Shown here piece by piece: positions 21,482-32,000 of a stretch of DNA of 64,000 nt. The position numbers were made by a program, and so were the translations under genes. The stretch is from Luzula sylvatica. Lineage: Eukaryota > Streptophyta > Magnoliopsida > Poales > Juncaceae. The stretch is taken from NCBI GenBank assembly GCA_946800325.1, contig OX326961.1, forward strand, positions 16,862,215 through 16,926,214, given 5' to 3'. The notes beneath the pieces are model-generated. The model was not told the origin of the DNA. It saw nothing but the letters and a program-made list of their open reading frames with translations, and ran no database searches. Numbering within the stretch: the first letter of the stretch is position 1; each line of letters starts with the position of its first letter.

Positions 21482-24400
21482 CTAACTACTCTCTTCCTCC
21501 TCTAGGTATCTCAAACCTATAGCTTTCGCATGATAATCGTGCTTAGCTTGCGAGAGTGGCTTAGTAAACGGGTCCGCAACATTCCTGTCAGTATCAATCT
21601 TCTCAATGATCACATCCTTCCTTTGCAAAATCTCACGGATCAAGTGAAATTTTCTGAGTATGTGCTTGGAGCGGTGATGTGCCCTCGGTTCCTTGGACTG
21701 TGCTATTGCGCCCGTATTGTCGCAATACACAACTACAGGTTCCGAGATGCTCGGGACTACACCAAGCTCCGACACAAACTTCTTGATCCAAACCGCCTCC
21801 TTTGCTGCTTCGGAAGCCGCAATATACTCCGATTCAGTTGTAGAGTCTGCTATCGTGGGTTGTTTGGAACTCTTCCAAACTACCGCTCCACCATTTAGAC
21901 AAAACACGTATCCGCTTTGTGATCGAAAGTCATCGACACATGTTTGGAAACTGGCGTCGGTATATCCATTGATGATCAACCCGGATGTCTTTCCACCATA
22001 AATTAGAAATTGATCCTTAGTTCTTCGTAAGTACTTAAGGATGTTCTTAACCGCGATCCAATGCATATCCCCTGGATTAGATTGGTAACGCGAAACGACG
22101 CTCAATGCATACGACACATCGGGGCGCGTACAAATCATGGCATACATAATTGATCCAACCGCCGAAGCGTATGGAACAATACTCATCGCATTCTTATCTT
22201 CGCTCGATGTCGGACATGGAGCTTTAGAATACGATATGCCACTCGACATTGGAAGAAGTCCTTTCTTCGAATTTTGCATTGAAAACCGTTTCAACACTTT
22301 GTCGATGTACGTGCTTTGACTCAAGCCGAGTAACTTCTTGGATCTATCTCTATAAATCCTCACGCCTAATATATAAGCGGCCTCGCCCAAATCTTTCATA
22401 GCGAAACGAGTATTTAAATACTTCTTAACATCCGTAAGCATCGGAATGTCGTTTCTTATGATCAAGATGTCGTCTACATATAGTACAAGAAATACTACGC
22501 GGCTCCCACTAACCTTCTTGTATACACAAGGTTCTTCTACGTTTTTCAAGAAATTATATTCTCGTATAACTTCATCAAAACGTATGTTCCAACTCCGAGA
22601 AGCTTGCTTCAATCCATAAATGGATCGTTGCAACTTGCACACTTTATCCGGACTCTTTGAATCGACAAAACCCTCGGGTTGTGTCATGTACACATCCTCC
22701 TCTAAATTTCCGTTAAGGAATGCGGTTTTGACATCCATTTGCCAAATCTCGTAATCATAATACGCAGAGATAGCAAGTAAGATCCGTATGGATTTAAGCA
22801 TTGCCACGGGAGAAAACGTTTCTTCATAGTCTACACCATGAATTTGTTTGAAACCTTTCGCCACAAGCCGTGCTTTATAAGTGTTCACATTCCCATCCAT
22901 GTCGGTCTTCTTCTTGAAGACCCACTTACATCCCACTGGTTTAACCCCGGGAGGTGGATCAATCAAGTTCCAAACTTGATTATCGTACATGGATTGAATC
23001 TCGGATTTCATGGCAGATTGCCACTTATCGGAATCCTCACTTTTCATAGCCTCACGATAAGATGTCGGTTCATCATCTATGAATTCGACTTCATCATCAT
23101 TTGCCACGATAAAACCATATCGTATAGGCTCTTGACGAATCCTACCCGATCTACGAACTGCGCCTTGTGCACTTGACTCCGGATCCTCAACATTTGAGGA
23201 AATCGGATCAACGTTCATCGGTTCAACATTCGTTTGCGGGTCTCGAATTTCTTCGAGATCTATTTCAGTCTCATTCACTCGCTTAGAGATAAAGTCCTCC
23301 TCAAGGAAGACTCCTCTTCGAGCTACGAAAACTTTATTTTCGACGGGATTATAGAAATAATACCCCATTGTTTCCTTGGGATACCCTACAAATAAACATT
23401 TTTCAGACTTGGGATCGAGCTTGTCCGATAATAATTTTCGAACATAAGCCTCACATCCCCAAATCTTAACATAAGACAACTTCGGAACTGTTCCGGTCCA
23501 TATCTCATATGGCGTCTTAGGTACCGATTTAGAAGGTATGCGGTTTAATAAGTAAGCCGCTGTCTCTAGGGCATATCCCCAAAACGATTTTGGAAGGGAA
23601 GTTTGACTCATCATGGATCGAACCATGTCCAACAAGGTTCGATTCCTCCTCTCGGACACGCCATTCCATTGTGGCGTTCCTGCCGGAGTCCATTGTGGAA
23701 CTATTCCGCAATCTTTTAGATGATCTTCAAACTCATAGCTCAAATATTCACCACCTCGATCCGATCGAATGGCTTTAATTTTCTTGCCAAGCTGATTTTC
23801 AACTTCGTTTTGAAACTCTTTGAACTTTTCAAAGGTCTCCGCTTTAGTACGCATCAAATAGATATATCCATATCTACTATGATCATCCGTAAACGTAACA
23901 AAGTATCGATAGCCTCCTCTTGCCTCGATACTCATCGGTCCACACACATCGGAATGTATGAGTTCCAATAGATCGTTGGACCGTTCTCCAACCTTGGAGA
24001 ACGGCGCCTTAGTCATCTTGCCAAGCAAACAAGATTCGCAATTTCCAAATGAATCCAATTCAAATGAGTCTAGTAGTCCATCTTTATGGAGTCTAGCAAT
24101 GCGTTTCTCATTCACATGACCGAGACGACAATGCCAAAAGAAAGTCCGATTATCAACTTTAGATGTAATCCTTTTTGCATTAACGTTATATATGGACTTA
24201 TTATTTCCGTGATCGAAATCCAACACATAAAGACCATTTTCTAACAGAACATTTCCATAGATAATAGAATCCTTACATATCGAAAACTCATTATTCCTAA
24301 TAACGAATTCATAGCCATCATTGGCCAGTTTCGACACACTTATTATGTTCTTACATAACGTTGGTACATAATAACAATTATTTAGTACTAAAATAAGTCC

Positions 24401-25453
24401 ACTAGGCAAAGTCAAATTAACTACTCCTACGGCAAATGCAGCAACTCTTGCTCCATTCCCGACGCGTAGATCGACTTCACCCTTTTCCAACCTTCGACTA
24501 TTTTGAAGAACCTGCATATTTCGACAAATATGAGTCCCACAACCGGTATCCAATACCCAATTAGTCATAGTTGAAATATTAACTACAATAACGTTAATAC
24601 CTGAGAGGCCGGTCGCTGAAACCGCCTTGCCCTTCTTCACCTCCTCGAGGTAAGACTTACAATCGCGCTTCCAATGTCCAGCCTTGTGACAATGAAAGCA
24701 CGTCTCATCCTTGGATTTCTCCTTTCCCCTTTTATTCGGCTTCGAACGTTTCTTAGCCGAACCGCCCTTGGACTTTGATCTCTTACGATCCTTATTCTGA
24801 ATTGTGAGAACATTTCCGGCAACTCTTGCCCTGTTCTCTCCGGACGACTTTAACGTCTCCGATTCAAAATTCTTGAGCATTCCGTGAAGCTCCGGGATCG
24901 TCTTATCCATCGAATGCATGTGATAGTTAGTCACGAACGGAGAAAACATTGGAGGAAGTGCACACAAGATCAAATCTTGTTGCATAATCTTCGACAATTT
25001 CTCTCCTAGTTTCTCAAGACGGTCTATGAGAGCTTGCACCTTCAAAACGTGAGTACTCACTGAAGACCCCGAAGGCATCTTGCAGTTTACTAACTCCTTG
25101 AGCGTACTGAACCGTTCAATACGCTCCTGCTCTTGGAACATTTCCTTGAGCACAACGTCTATGATGTGCGCATCCGAGTCCTCAAACTGCTTTTGAAGAC
25201 TAGCGTCCATACATGCCAACATAAGGCACGTAACATCATTTGAGTCCTTCTTAAGTTTCTCAAACGCGGCCTTTTCTTCGGCCGTAGCATCGGGGCCCGG
25301 TTCTACTAGTTCCGTATCCAATACGTGACTCTTGCCCTCTTGCCTGAGAACTATTCTCAGGTTTCGGTGCCAGTCAAAATAGTTCCGACCCACTAGCTTA
25401 TCCTTTTCTAACGTCGATCTAATCGACATGGTGTTGGTGTTACTAGAAGACAT
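21482..25453 (-). CDS. Copia-A gag-pol polyprotein, 1323 aa, intact
   Basis: Single frame. Gag spans residues 1 to about 250; CCHC knuckle CFHCHKAGHWKRDC at 252-265; protease active site LDTGC with D302; integrase HHCC zinc site (H441, H446, C472, C475) and catalytic D502, D565 and E601 with 35 residues between the last two; RT from about 800 with D907 and YVDD at 992-995; RNase H D1166, E1207/E1209 and D1245. Order protease-integrase-RT-RNase H defines Ty1/copia, and the sequence is of the TNT1-94 type. It makes virus-like particles, reverse-transcribes the element RNA and integrates the cDNA. All catalytic residues are present. Closely related to the Copia-B protein throughout. Confidence 0.95.
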   Translation of the reverse strand: MSSSNTNTMSIRSTLEKDKLVGRNYFDWHRNLRIVLRQEGKSHVLDTELVEPGPDATAEEKAAFEKLKKDSNDVTCLMLACMDASLQKQFEDSDAHIIDVVLKEMFQEQERIERFSTLKELVNCKMPSGSSVSTHVLKVQALIDRLEKLGEKLSKIMQQDLILCALPPMFSPFVTNYHMHSMDKTIPELHGMLKNFESETLKSSGENRARVAGNVLTIQNKDRKRSKSKGGSAKKRSKPNKRGKEKSKDETCFHCHKAGHWKRDCKSYLEEVKKGKAVSATGLSGINVIVVNISTMTNWVLDTGCGTHICRNMQVLQNSRRLEKGEVDLRVGNGARVAAFAVGVVNLTLPSGLILVLNNCYYVPTLCKNIISVSKLANDGYEFVIRNNEFSICKDSIIYGNVLLENGLYVLDFDHGNNKSIYNVNAKRITSKVDNRTFFWHCRLGHVNEKRIARLHKDGLLDSFELDSFGNCESCLLGKMTKAPFSKVGERSNDLLELIHSDVCGPMSIEARGGYRYFVTFTDDHSRYGYIYLMRTKAETFEKFKEFQNEVENQLGKKIKAIRSDRGGEYLSYEFEDHLKDCGIVPQWTPAGTPQWNGVSERRNRTLLDMVRSMMSQTSLPKSFWGYALETAAYLLNRIPSKSVPKTPYEIWTGTVPKLSYVKIWGCEAYVRKLLSDKLDPKSEKCLFVGYPKETMGYYFYNPVENKVFVARRGVFLEEDFISKRVNETEIDLEEIRDPQTNVEPMNVDPISSNVEDPESSAQGAVRRSGRIRQEPIRYGFIVANDDEVEFIDDEPTSYREAMKSEDSDKWQSAMKSEIQSMYDNQVWNLIDPPPGVKPVGCKWVFKKKTDMDGNVNTYKARLVAKGFKQIHGVDYEETFSPVAMLKSIRILLAISAYYDYEIWQMDVKTAFLNGNLEEDVYMTQPEGFVDSKSPDKVCKLQRSIYGLKQASRSWNIRFDEVIREYNFLKNVEEPCVYKKVSGSRVVFLVLYVDDILIIRNDIPMLTDVKKYLNTRFAMKDLGEAAYILGVRIYRDRSKKLLGLSQSTYIDKVLKRFSMQNSKKGLLPMSSGISYSKAPCPTSSEDKNAMSIVPYASAVGSIMYAMICTRPDVSYALSVVSRYQSNPGDMHWIAVKNILKYLRRTKDQFLIYGGKTSGLIINGYTDASFQTCVDDFRSQSGYVFCLNGGAVVWKSSKQPTIADSTTESEYIAASEAAKEAVWIKKFVSELGVVPSISEPVVVYCDNTGAIAQSKEPRAHHRSKHILRKFHLIREILQRKDVIIEKIDTDRNVADPFTKPLSQAKHDYHAKAIGLRYLEEEESS

Positions 25454-26988
25454 ATTCTACAAATGAAGTGAAAGATTGATTACTAACGTTGCGTACTTAT
25501 CTTATAGGGCTTATATGATGATTATATGATAGTGTTATTTTATCGAATCGATAACCCTCATACCGATACGGGACTCCAAGTCCATAACACTCAAGACCCA
25601 TATTTCCGTTCCTCCCACAAGTGACTTTAGCCTATCGGGTGGGATCCCGTTATTTAGGTAGGATTATATCCAATCGCATCCAATGCGACTCTTGAACCTT
25701 TATAGGATTTCGGTGATGGATTGTATCCAATACAATCCCAGTTCCGTGTGTGCATCCTATCTATGCCCCGAACTCCAATCTGATTGGCCTGGACGGTTAA
25801 GTCACAACCATCTCCATCGTATCGTTCAAATAGGCTACTAGTGAGTCGACTTTAGCCTGTGCCTCACTAGTCCCGATTTAACGCTTGCCACCCTTTCGAT
25901 TGTTTCAATATCACGTGCCCGACTTTAGCCTGAACCCACGTGAAACGTAACACCGAACTCGGTAGTTGTGGATATGGAAGGCATTTTCATGACTTAAATA
26001 TTATGAGGGATCATGCCATTGCATGTTTCTAAATTCGTGACATAATCCAATTATATCACTATCACAAGATTTTCATAAATGCATATGTTTTTATTTGGGA
26101 GTCTAATTATTCTAAATAATTATCTAACTATATGCTAGTATGATTGATGCCGATCAAATCGATATAAAGAACTCAAAATTCCAAGTTGTGTAGCCAAAGT
26201 TATCACGAAAACAAAATCAGCAACCAGAAACCAGTCTGTTGTAACGCAACATAGTCCGTTACAACGGACCTCCAGTATACTTGGTACTCCGTTACAACGG
26301 AATACCAGTCCGTTACAACGCTATTTATTCCGGAGTTTAGCCAAAATTGCCAGAAACATGTCCGTTGCAACGCAACCTTGGTCCGTTACAACGCTATTTT
26401 CTGCATACCTTTGTCCAAATTTCCAGAAACCTGTCCGTTACAACGCAACATATAGTCCGTTGCAACGAACAAAACTGCGTAGACATCCGTTATAACGGAC
26501 CCAGTCCGTTACCACGGACTCCAATAGACACCATTGGCATCCCCGCAACCCCGTATCTGATATAGGTTCCGTTACAACGGACTCCAAGTCCGTTGCAACG
26601 GAATATGCGTTTTTCACAGTTCTCTTCACACCCCCGCATCCTATACAGGGTCCGTTGCAACGGACTCCAAGTCCGTTACAACGGAATATGTGTTTTTCGC
26701 AAAAAATTCCAATTTTCTGTATTTGCTACAGTGTCCGTTGCAACGGACTATGCGATTTTTGCACTGCTGTTTTCGCTCGTTTCCAAAACGATCAATCATG
26801 AAATCATTTCACGATTATTCCTAGATACTCTCAATCAACTATTGATCGATCTCTAGCGAATTTCACTTGTGATTTTAATGGAATTTGACATTCTAAATAT
26901 GTAACATCATGCAAACGGGTACGAACTTTGATAACCCGTGCGTATATCTAATATACGACTATGATTCGACCCTCGAATCGATGGCGAT
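25454..26988 (-). other. Copia-A leader (between primer site and gag)
   Basis: The gag-proximal half (25454-26200) is recognisably related to the Copia-B leader ('GTTATTTAGGTAGGAT', 'CCAAT(C/T)GCATC'). The distal half is occupied by the palindromic repeat array. No upstream frame of note. Confidence 0.75.
26232..26750 (-). repeat. Array of about 15 TCCGTTRYAACGGA palindromes in the Copia-A leader
   Basis: Fifteen irregularly spaced copies counted by eye, including TCCGTTACAACGGA, TCCGTTGCAACGGA, TCCGTTATAACGGA and half-degenerate forms ending CGCT or CGCAA. On the element's own (minus) strand the usual form is TCCGTTGTAACGGA, the same as in the Athila-like element on its sense strand. Each unit contains AACGG on both strands, the core of MYB-type (MSA-like) sites. 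Confidence 0.9.
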
Positions 26989-27002
26989 CGCTCTGATACC
27001 AC
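26989..27002 (-). other. Primer-binding site of Copia-A, initiator-Met tRNA
   Basis: Minus strand TGGTATCAGAGCG directly inside the 5' LTR. Confidence 0.93.
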
Positions 27003-28001
27003 TGTAGGGGAATATCCCCGGCCCCGGGCCCGCGCAGCGGATATGTAGGCCCGGTCCGGTTCCCCGATTCCCGAGATCACTCCACGACTTCGAGGGTACG
27101 ATGCAAATAGAAGGTTAGATCTTTACCGGTGCAAAATTGATTGCACACGAAGGGTTGATCGCTGCCTTCTTTCTCCTGTCATGTTGGTGACAATACGCGC
27201 GTCCCACACCACGCGTCTTTCACCGCTCGTTGACTTCGCCGATTCGCTTGATTTCGTCTCCGACTCAATCTACTCGTCCGAATCGATCACAATCGTGAGA
27301 GCCTCAGTTGTTGCTCCTCTACGTGTATCCACCTTGAATCGCAAGACGTCGGTCACGGATGCACCTGCCTAGACGATGCACCGGTGAACTTGCTTAATCG
27401 AATTGATTCTCTAAACCGTAAAACACCTTTTCACGGTTTCTCTCTTTTACACCTTTTCACTCTCTAGAAATTTGTCTCACAATTTTCTGGATAATTCTGA
27501 ATGAATTGCTTGGTTAAGATGAGAGAGAAAATCCTATTTATATACAATAGGATCAGGATTAGCCAAAAGGCATGTATATCCAATATACACCCTCTCACAC
27601 AGAAAACTGCATGAACCTGGTCAGTATTCTGTCCAGACGAAATTGATAAATTTCTCTGACAGAAAATCAACCAACACGAAAGTTGTAGATAATCTCATTA
27701 TCTACACGACCCAATTTGGCCCAGCCCAATTGGAGTTCGTATGCAAAAGTTATGACTGTTTTACTAACTGTATGTCATACTGTTGCACCCTTTCGGTATT
27801 TCACAGAAACGACACTTATACTTCGTTCATATGAAATATATTTCTACATGAAGGTTATAGATAATCTAATTATCTATCTTACCGAATTTGAACCATTCAA
27901 ATCGGATTTTCCTACTGAAAGATATGGCTACGAATGTACGACTACATTCGTTTATCCTTGTGTACACTTTTACGGTTGATCCTGAAACTGTATTTCCTTC
28001 A
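27003..28001 (-). repeat. 5' LTR of Copia-A
   Basis: Same length as the 3' LTR and about 99 % identical. The TATA motif TATATAAATAGG (27533-27544, minus strand) should drive the genomic transcript. Confidence 0.95.
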
Positions 28002-28467
28002 CACGCAACCAAGGAGTCGAGCATTCTATATTCCACTCGGGAGCTTTCTTCCAATTGGACTTCTTGCAATCTCGAGTTCACTCAACCGGTACGAAGCTCT
28101 CTTCTATTGGCGGATGAATTGGTACGAAAGGAACGTGTTGTGAGAGTTGCCTAGCTCACTAGCATCTCAAAACAATAAGGAAGGCATCCAAGACGAGACT
28201 CGGAGCTCACTTCATCTCTCTAGGTGTTTTCTTTCCTTTCTTGTAATTCTTGTAGTTTAAATTTGAATTGGATTTGTGTAAAGAATTCTCGGTTTAATGA
28301 ATCTTTAGTTCTTGTTTACTTGAATCGAATCTTTGTTGGTGTTTTTACTTGATCTTTTGTTTTTAATTTCTGCCTTGAACTTAGTTAAATCTCTCTTCAT
28401 TCAATCTCAAAATAAACCTTTAATTCAACTCTCAAATCAAATCTCAAACCAGAAATCCAGAACTACT

Positions 28468-28790
28468 TCCGTTATAACGGAATTTGAACTGCGTTACAAC
28501 GGACTTGACGGTTTGTACCTGATTTTCAGTCTGTTGATACTCCGTTGTAACGCAACTTAACTCCGTTGTAACGGACCAGTGAGAAAATTCATTCAACAGC
28601 ACTCATACTAGTCCGTTGTAACGGATCAACCAATCCGTTATAACGCTACCTCTGTCCGTTGTAACGGACTATCTCTTTCCGTTATAACGGACTTTTCTCC
28701 GTTGTAACGGACGTTCATATCAATCTCTACGTTAGACATAACCCTAATGTCCGTTGTAACGGAACTTAATTCCGTTGTAACGGACTACCT
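28468..28790 (+). repeat. Array of about 11 TCCGTTRYAACGGA palindromes in the Athila 5' LTR
   Basis: Copies are mainly TCCGTTGTAACGGA and TCCGTTATAACGGA with a few ending CGCAA or CGCT. The same array is in the 3' LTR at 37567-37885. Confidence 0.92.
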
Positions 28791-28966
28791 TATGTGATTC
28801 ATTCTTTGTTAATTCTCATCTAGTTTCGATTAAAATTTGACGCACTCTCTCCTCGTGGAACGAATCTTTCATATTTTCCATTATACACACATATTTCCAA
28901 CTTGTTGGTTGAATCGGGTTTTCGAATACAACAATAATTTTACACTCCAAAAACCCGTTCATCAAA

Positions 28967-28986
28967 TGGCGCCGCTGCAGGGGAGC
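28967..28986 (+). other. Primer-binding site of the Athila-like element
   Basis: TGGCGCCGCTGCAGGGGAGC, two bases after the LTR, resembles the TGGCGCCGTTG...GGGG primer site (tRNA-Asp type) of Athila elements. The tRNA assignment is from family knowledge. Confidence 0.75.
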
Positions 28987-29094
28987 GGTGTTTAAGTCAA
29001 TATTTTAGATCAAAATTTGAGATTTAAATTCATAAATTTGTTTACTCACTTTATTGTTTCTTTTGTGACAATCTAGGTGAAAGAAGGAAGCTTT

Positions 29095-32000
29095 ATGCAC
29101 AACACAAGATCGCGAAAAGGCGAATTACTTCCATGTGTCAAGGAAATCGAAAGAAAGAACAAAAGCTGTAAGAAGGGCAAGGAACCGACACGAGAAGATC
29201 AAGACGAACTTCAAACTCAAACTTTTTCTTCTCTCTCTACTCATTTAAATTCAAACATGGGTGATGAAACTAGGATTCCAAGACCGAAAACATTAAAGGA
29301 ATTAGTGGCCCCAAATATCATAGAAGATAATTACAATTTTATTAGGCCGAATATACCGAACTTTAAAGCCGATCCGAGCATTATTGGCTCTTTACCCATC
29401 TTTCATGGCAAAGGAACCGAAAACCCACATAAGCATTTGAAAGATTTTAAGATTCAACTAAACATCTATGCAAATTATGAAGCATTTAACGATATTCTAC
29501 TTCTTATTTTTCCTTATTCACTAGGTGAAGGGCCGAAAGATTGGTTCTACAACCTACGAGGACCCCTCGATTTCAATGAAGTGGCTAGGCATTTCAAGGA
29601 GAAATACTACTCGCATTCGAGATTGGCGGCAATTAGGCGAGAACTTCTAGCAATCACGCAAAAGCCAAACGAAGCTCTCCACGAGTATTACGATCGATTC
29701 AACCGTTTGATGGAGGAATGCCCAAGCCACAATGTCGAGGTCCATTTCCTTTACGAGCAATTCATCCAAGGGCTAGGATACTCCGAGAGTCAATTCCTCA
29801 ACGCATCCGCGGGAGGAAGTATCGCGAACAAAGGTCTCGAAGAGATTAAGAAGCTACTCGAAGTAATGGCAACCAATTCTCAATCAAGAAGGAATGTTGA
29901 ATACCGAGTTAATGCGTGTAGCGACCTCAATGTCGACATACTTAACAACAAGCTCGAGATCATCATGAAGGCTTTGGGCAAGGAGGAAACGAATAAATGT
30001 GGGGTTTGCCTCGCAAATACCCACCACACCGATGAGTGCCCGAGTGTGATCGAAGATGCAAATGCCGTTTACAAGAAATTCGACGCCTCGAACTCGTATA
30101 ATCCGAATCTCCGCAACCATCCTAACTTTAGTTGGTCGAATCCCAACAATGCTCAACCCGATCCGTACCGACAAGCGGTCGCAAAACCGGCCACGTACCA
30201 ACATCCAAATGCGACTCAAGCGATTCATCAACCAACCCAAACACAAGAACCAAATCAAGACATGAAAACAATAATGGAGTTGTTGCAAGGTATCAATAAA
30301 AACGTGGACTCGGTGAAGCAAGAATTGAGGCAAGAGATCTCAAGTGTAAGGCAAGAGGTTTCGAACACGAATCGCCATGTGGGCAACTTGGAGACTCAAA
30401 TCAATCAAATTGCCACTCGAGTAAACGTAATCGAATCGCAAGGTACATCTCGACTCCAATCTCAATCGTTGGCCCCTTGCGAGCAAAGGCATGTGAACGC
30501 AATATCGCTCCGAAGCGGTAAAGAGGTGAGCGAAAGTTCGAAGAGCAAGGAGGTACAAGAAGAGAAGGAGCTCGAGGTACCGGTACCGAAAGAGAGTCCG
30601 ACTCAAGCCACGAAGATACCAACTCGAGAACTAGAACCCGAATCGACTCAAGTCAAGCCACCTTTCCCGAGTCGTCTCCCAAAGCCAATCGAATCGAACA
30701 ACGACGTGCTTGCCATCTTAAAGAAAGTGGAGGTACACATTCCTCTACTCGAAGCAATCAAAGAAGTGCCTCGTTTGGCAAAATATCTCAAGGCATTGTG
30801 CACGAATAAAAGAAAGACAAAAGGAGATGAGTTGATAAGTGTGGGGGAGAGTGTTTCGGCGATTTTGAGACTCCCCCAAAAGCACAAAGATCCGGGGATG
30901 TTCGCTATCCCTTGAAAAATTGGGCAACACGAGTTACCCAAATGCATGCTCGATTTAGGCGCATCCATCAATGTAATGCCCTTCTCGGTTTTCAAAACAC
31001 TAGATCTCGGCCCTCTCGACGATACACAAGTAGTAATTCAATTGGCCGATAGATCTACGACGAAGCCGGTGGGAGTAGTCGAAGATGTGATCGTGACGGT
31101 GAATGGACTTTACTTCCCCGCGGATTTCTACGTGTTGGACATGAATGAGGGGAGTAGCGATTCAACCCCGATTCTCCTTGGACGGCCATTTTTGAAGACG
31201 GCGCGCACAAAAATCGATGAACACGCGGGAGAGCTCACGATGGAGTTCGATGATGAGGTAATCAAATTCAATATTTTTGACAAACTAAAGGAACCCATTG
31301 TAGGTACACTCAACTTAAGTGCTATGGACGTGATCGACGATTGTGTACAAGAAGCTATGGATAGCTCATTCGAAAACCTAAAATGGAGCTCAAACCCACT
31401 ATTCGAGGAATTTGAAGGATATGACAATCCTACATTCGAGATCGAGCCGGATTTGGAAGAAGAACAAAGCATAGATCAAGCACTCTTTCTAAGAGACCTC
31501 GAAATCCCGATGCAAAGAGCTCCACCTTCAATCGAACAAGCTCCAAGGTTAGAATTGAAAAAATTACCTATTGGACTAAAGTATGCTTTTCTCGATGAAG
31601 CGGAAACTTTGCCGGTGATAATCGCCTCGAACCTAGCAAAGGAGCAAGAAGAAAAACTCATCGAAGTGCTAAAAAGGAATAAGAAGGCTTTCGGGTGGAC
31701 ACTCTCCGACATTCCGGGCATTTCCCCCTCCATGTGCACACACCGAATCCTTCTCGAGGACGAAGCAAAACCATCGCGCGAACCTCAAAGGCGGCTCAAT
31801 CCGCCTATGATGGAAGTGGTAAAAAAGGAGGTGATCAAGTTGTTAGATGCGGGGATCATTTACCCCATCACCGACTCGAAATGGGTCTCGCCCATACATG
31901 TAGTACCGAAGAAAACGGGGATTACAATTGTTGAGAACGATGAAGGCGATCAAGTACCGACTCGAGTTCAAAACGGGTGGCGAGTTTGCATCGATTACCG

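Larger units (their letters stand above)
19320..28001 (-). mobile_element. Copia-A: complete TNT1-like Ty1/copia element, 8682 bp
   Basis: Two 999-bp LTRs (19320-20318 and 27003-28001), tRNA-iMet primer site, a 1.5 kb leader, one intact 1323-codon gag-pol frame, a 1.16 kb 3' untranslated segment and a polypurine tract. TSD CACGC lies at 19315-19319 and 28002-28006. The empty site is in the Athila 3' LTR at 37101-37105 (CCGAATCCACGCAAGC). By eye the LTRs differ at about nine of 999 positions, so the insertion is recent. All parts needed for autonomy appear present. Confidence 0.95.
18630..28964 (+). repeat. 5' LTR of the Athila-like element, split by Copia-A
   Basis: Left part 18630-19319 (690 bp) and right part 28007-28964 (958 bp) are collinear with the uninterrupted 3' LTR; the join falls at 37105/37106. 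A TATA motif at 19041-19049 (GCTATAAATATGACC) is followed by a (CT)n run at about 19098-19145, much shorter than in the 3' LTR. The right part holds the TCCGTTRYAACGGA array. Confidence 0.93.

Noticed and set aside
26232..26750. CRISPR-like look of the short palindromic repeats
   Set aside because: Unit too short, spacing irregular, plant retrotransposon context and no cas genes.
27181..27372. Small frames within Copia-A LTRs (also 19501-19689)
   Set aside because: Repeated only because LTRs are duplicated; antisense to the element, and the two copies differ in start and residues.
30913..30915. Programmed stop read-through in the Athila gag-pol
   Set aside because: A single substitution explains it, and the element has another inactivating frameshift; kept only as a low-interest finding.
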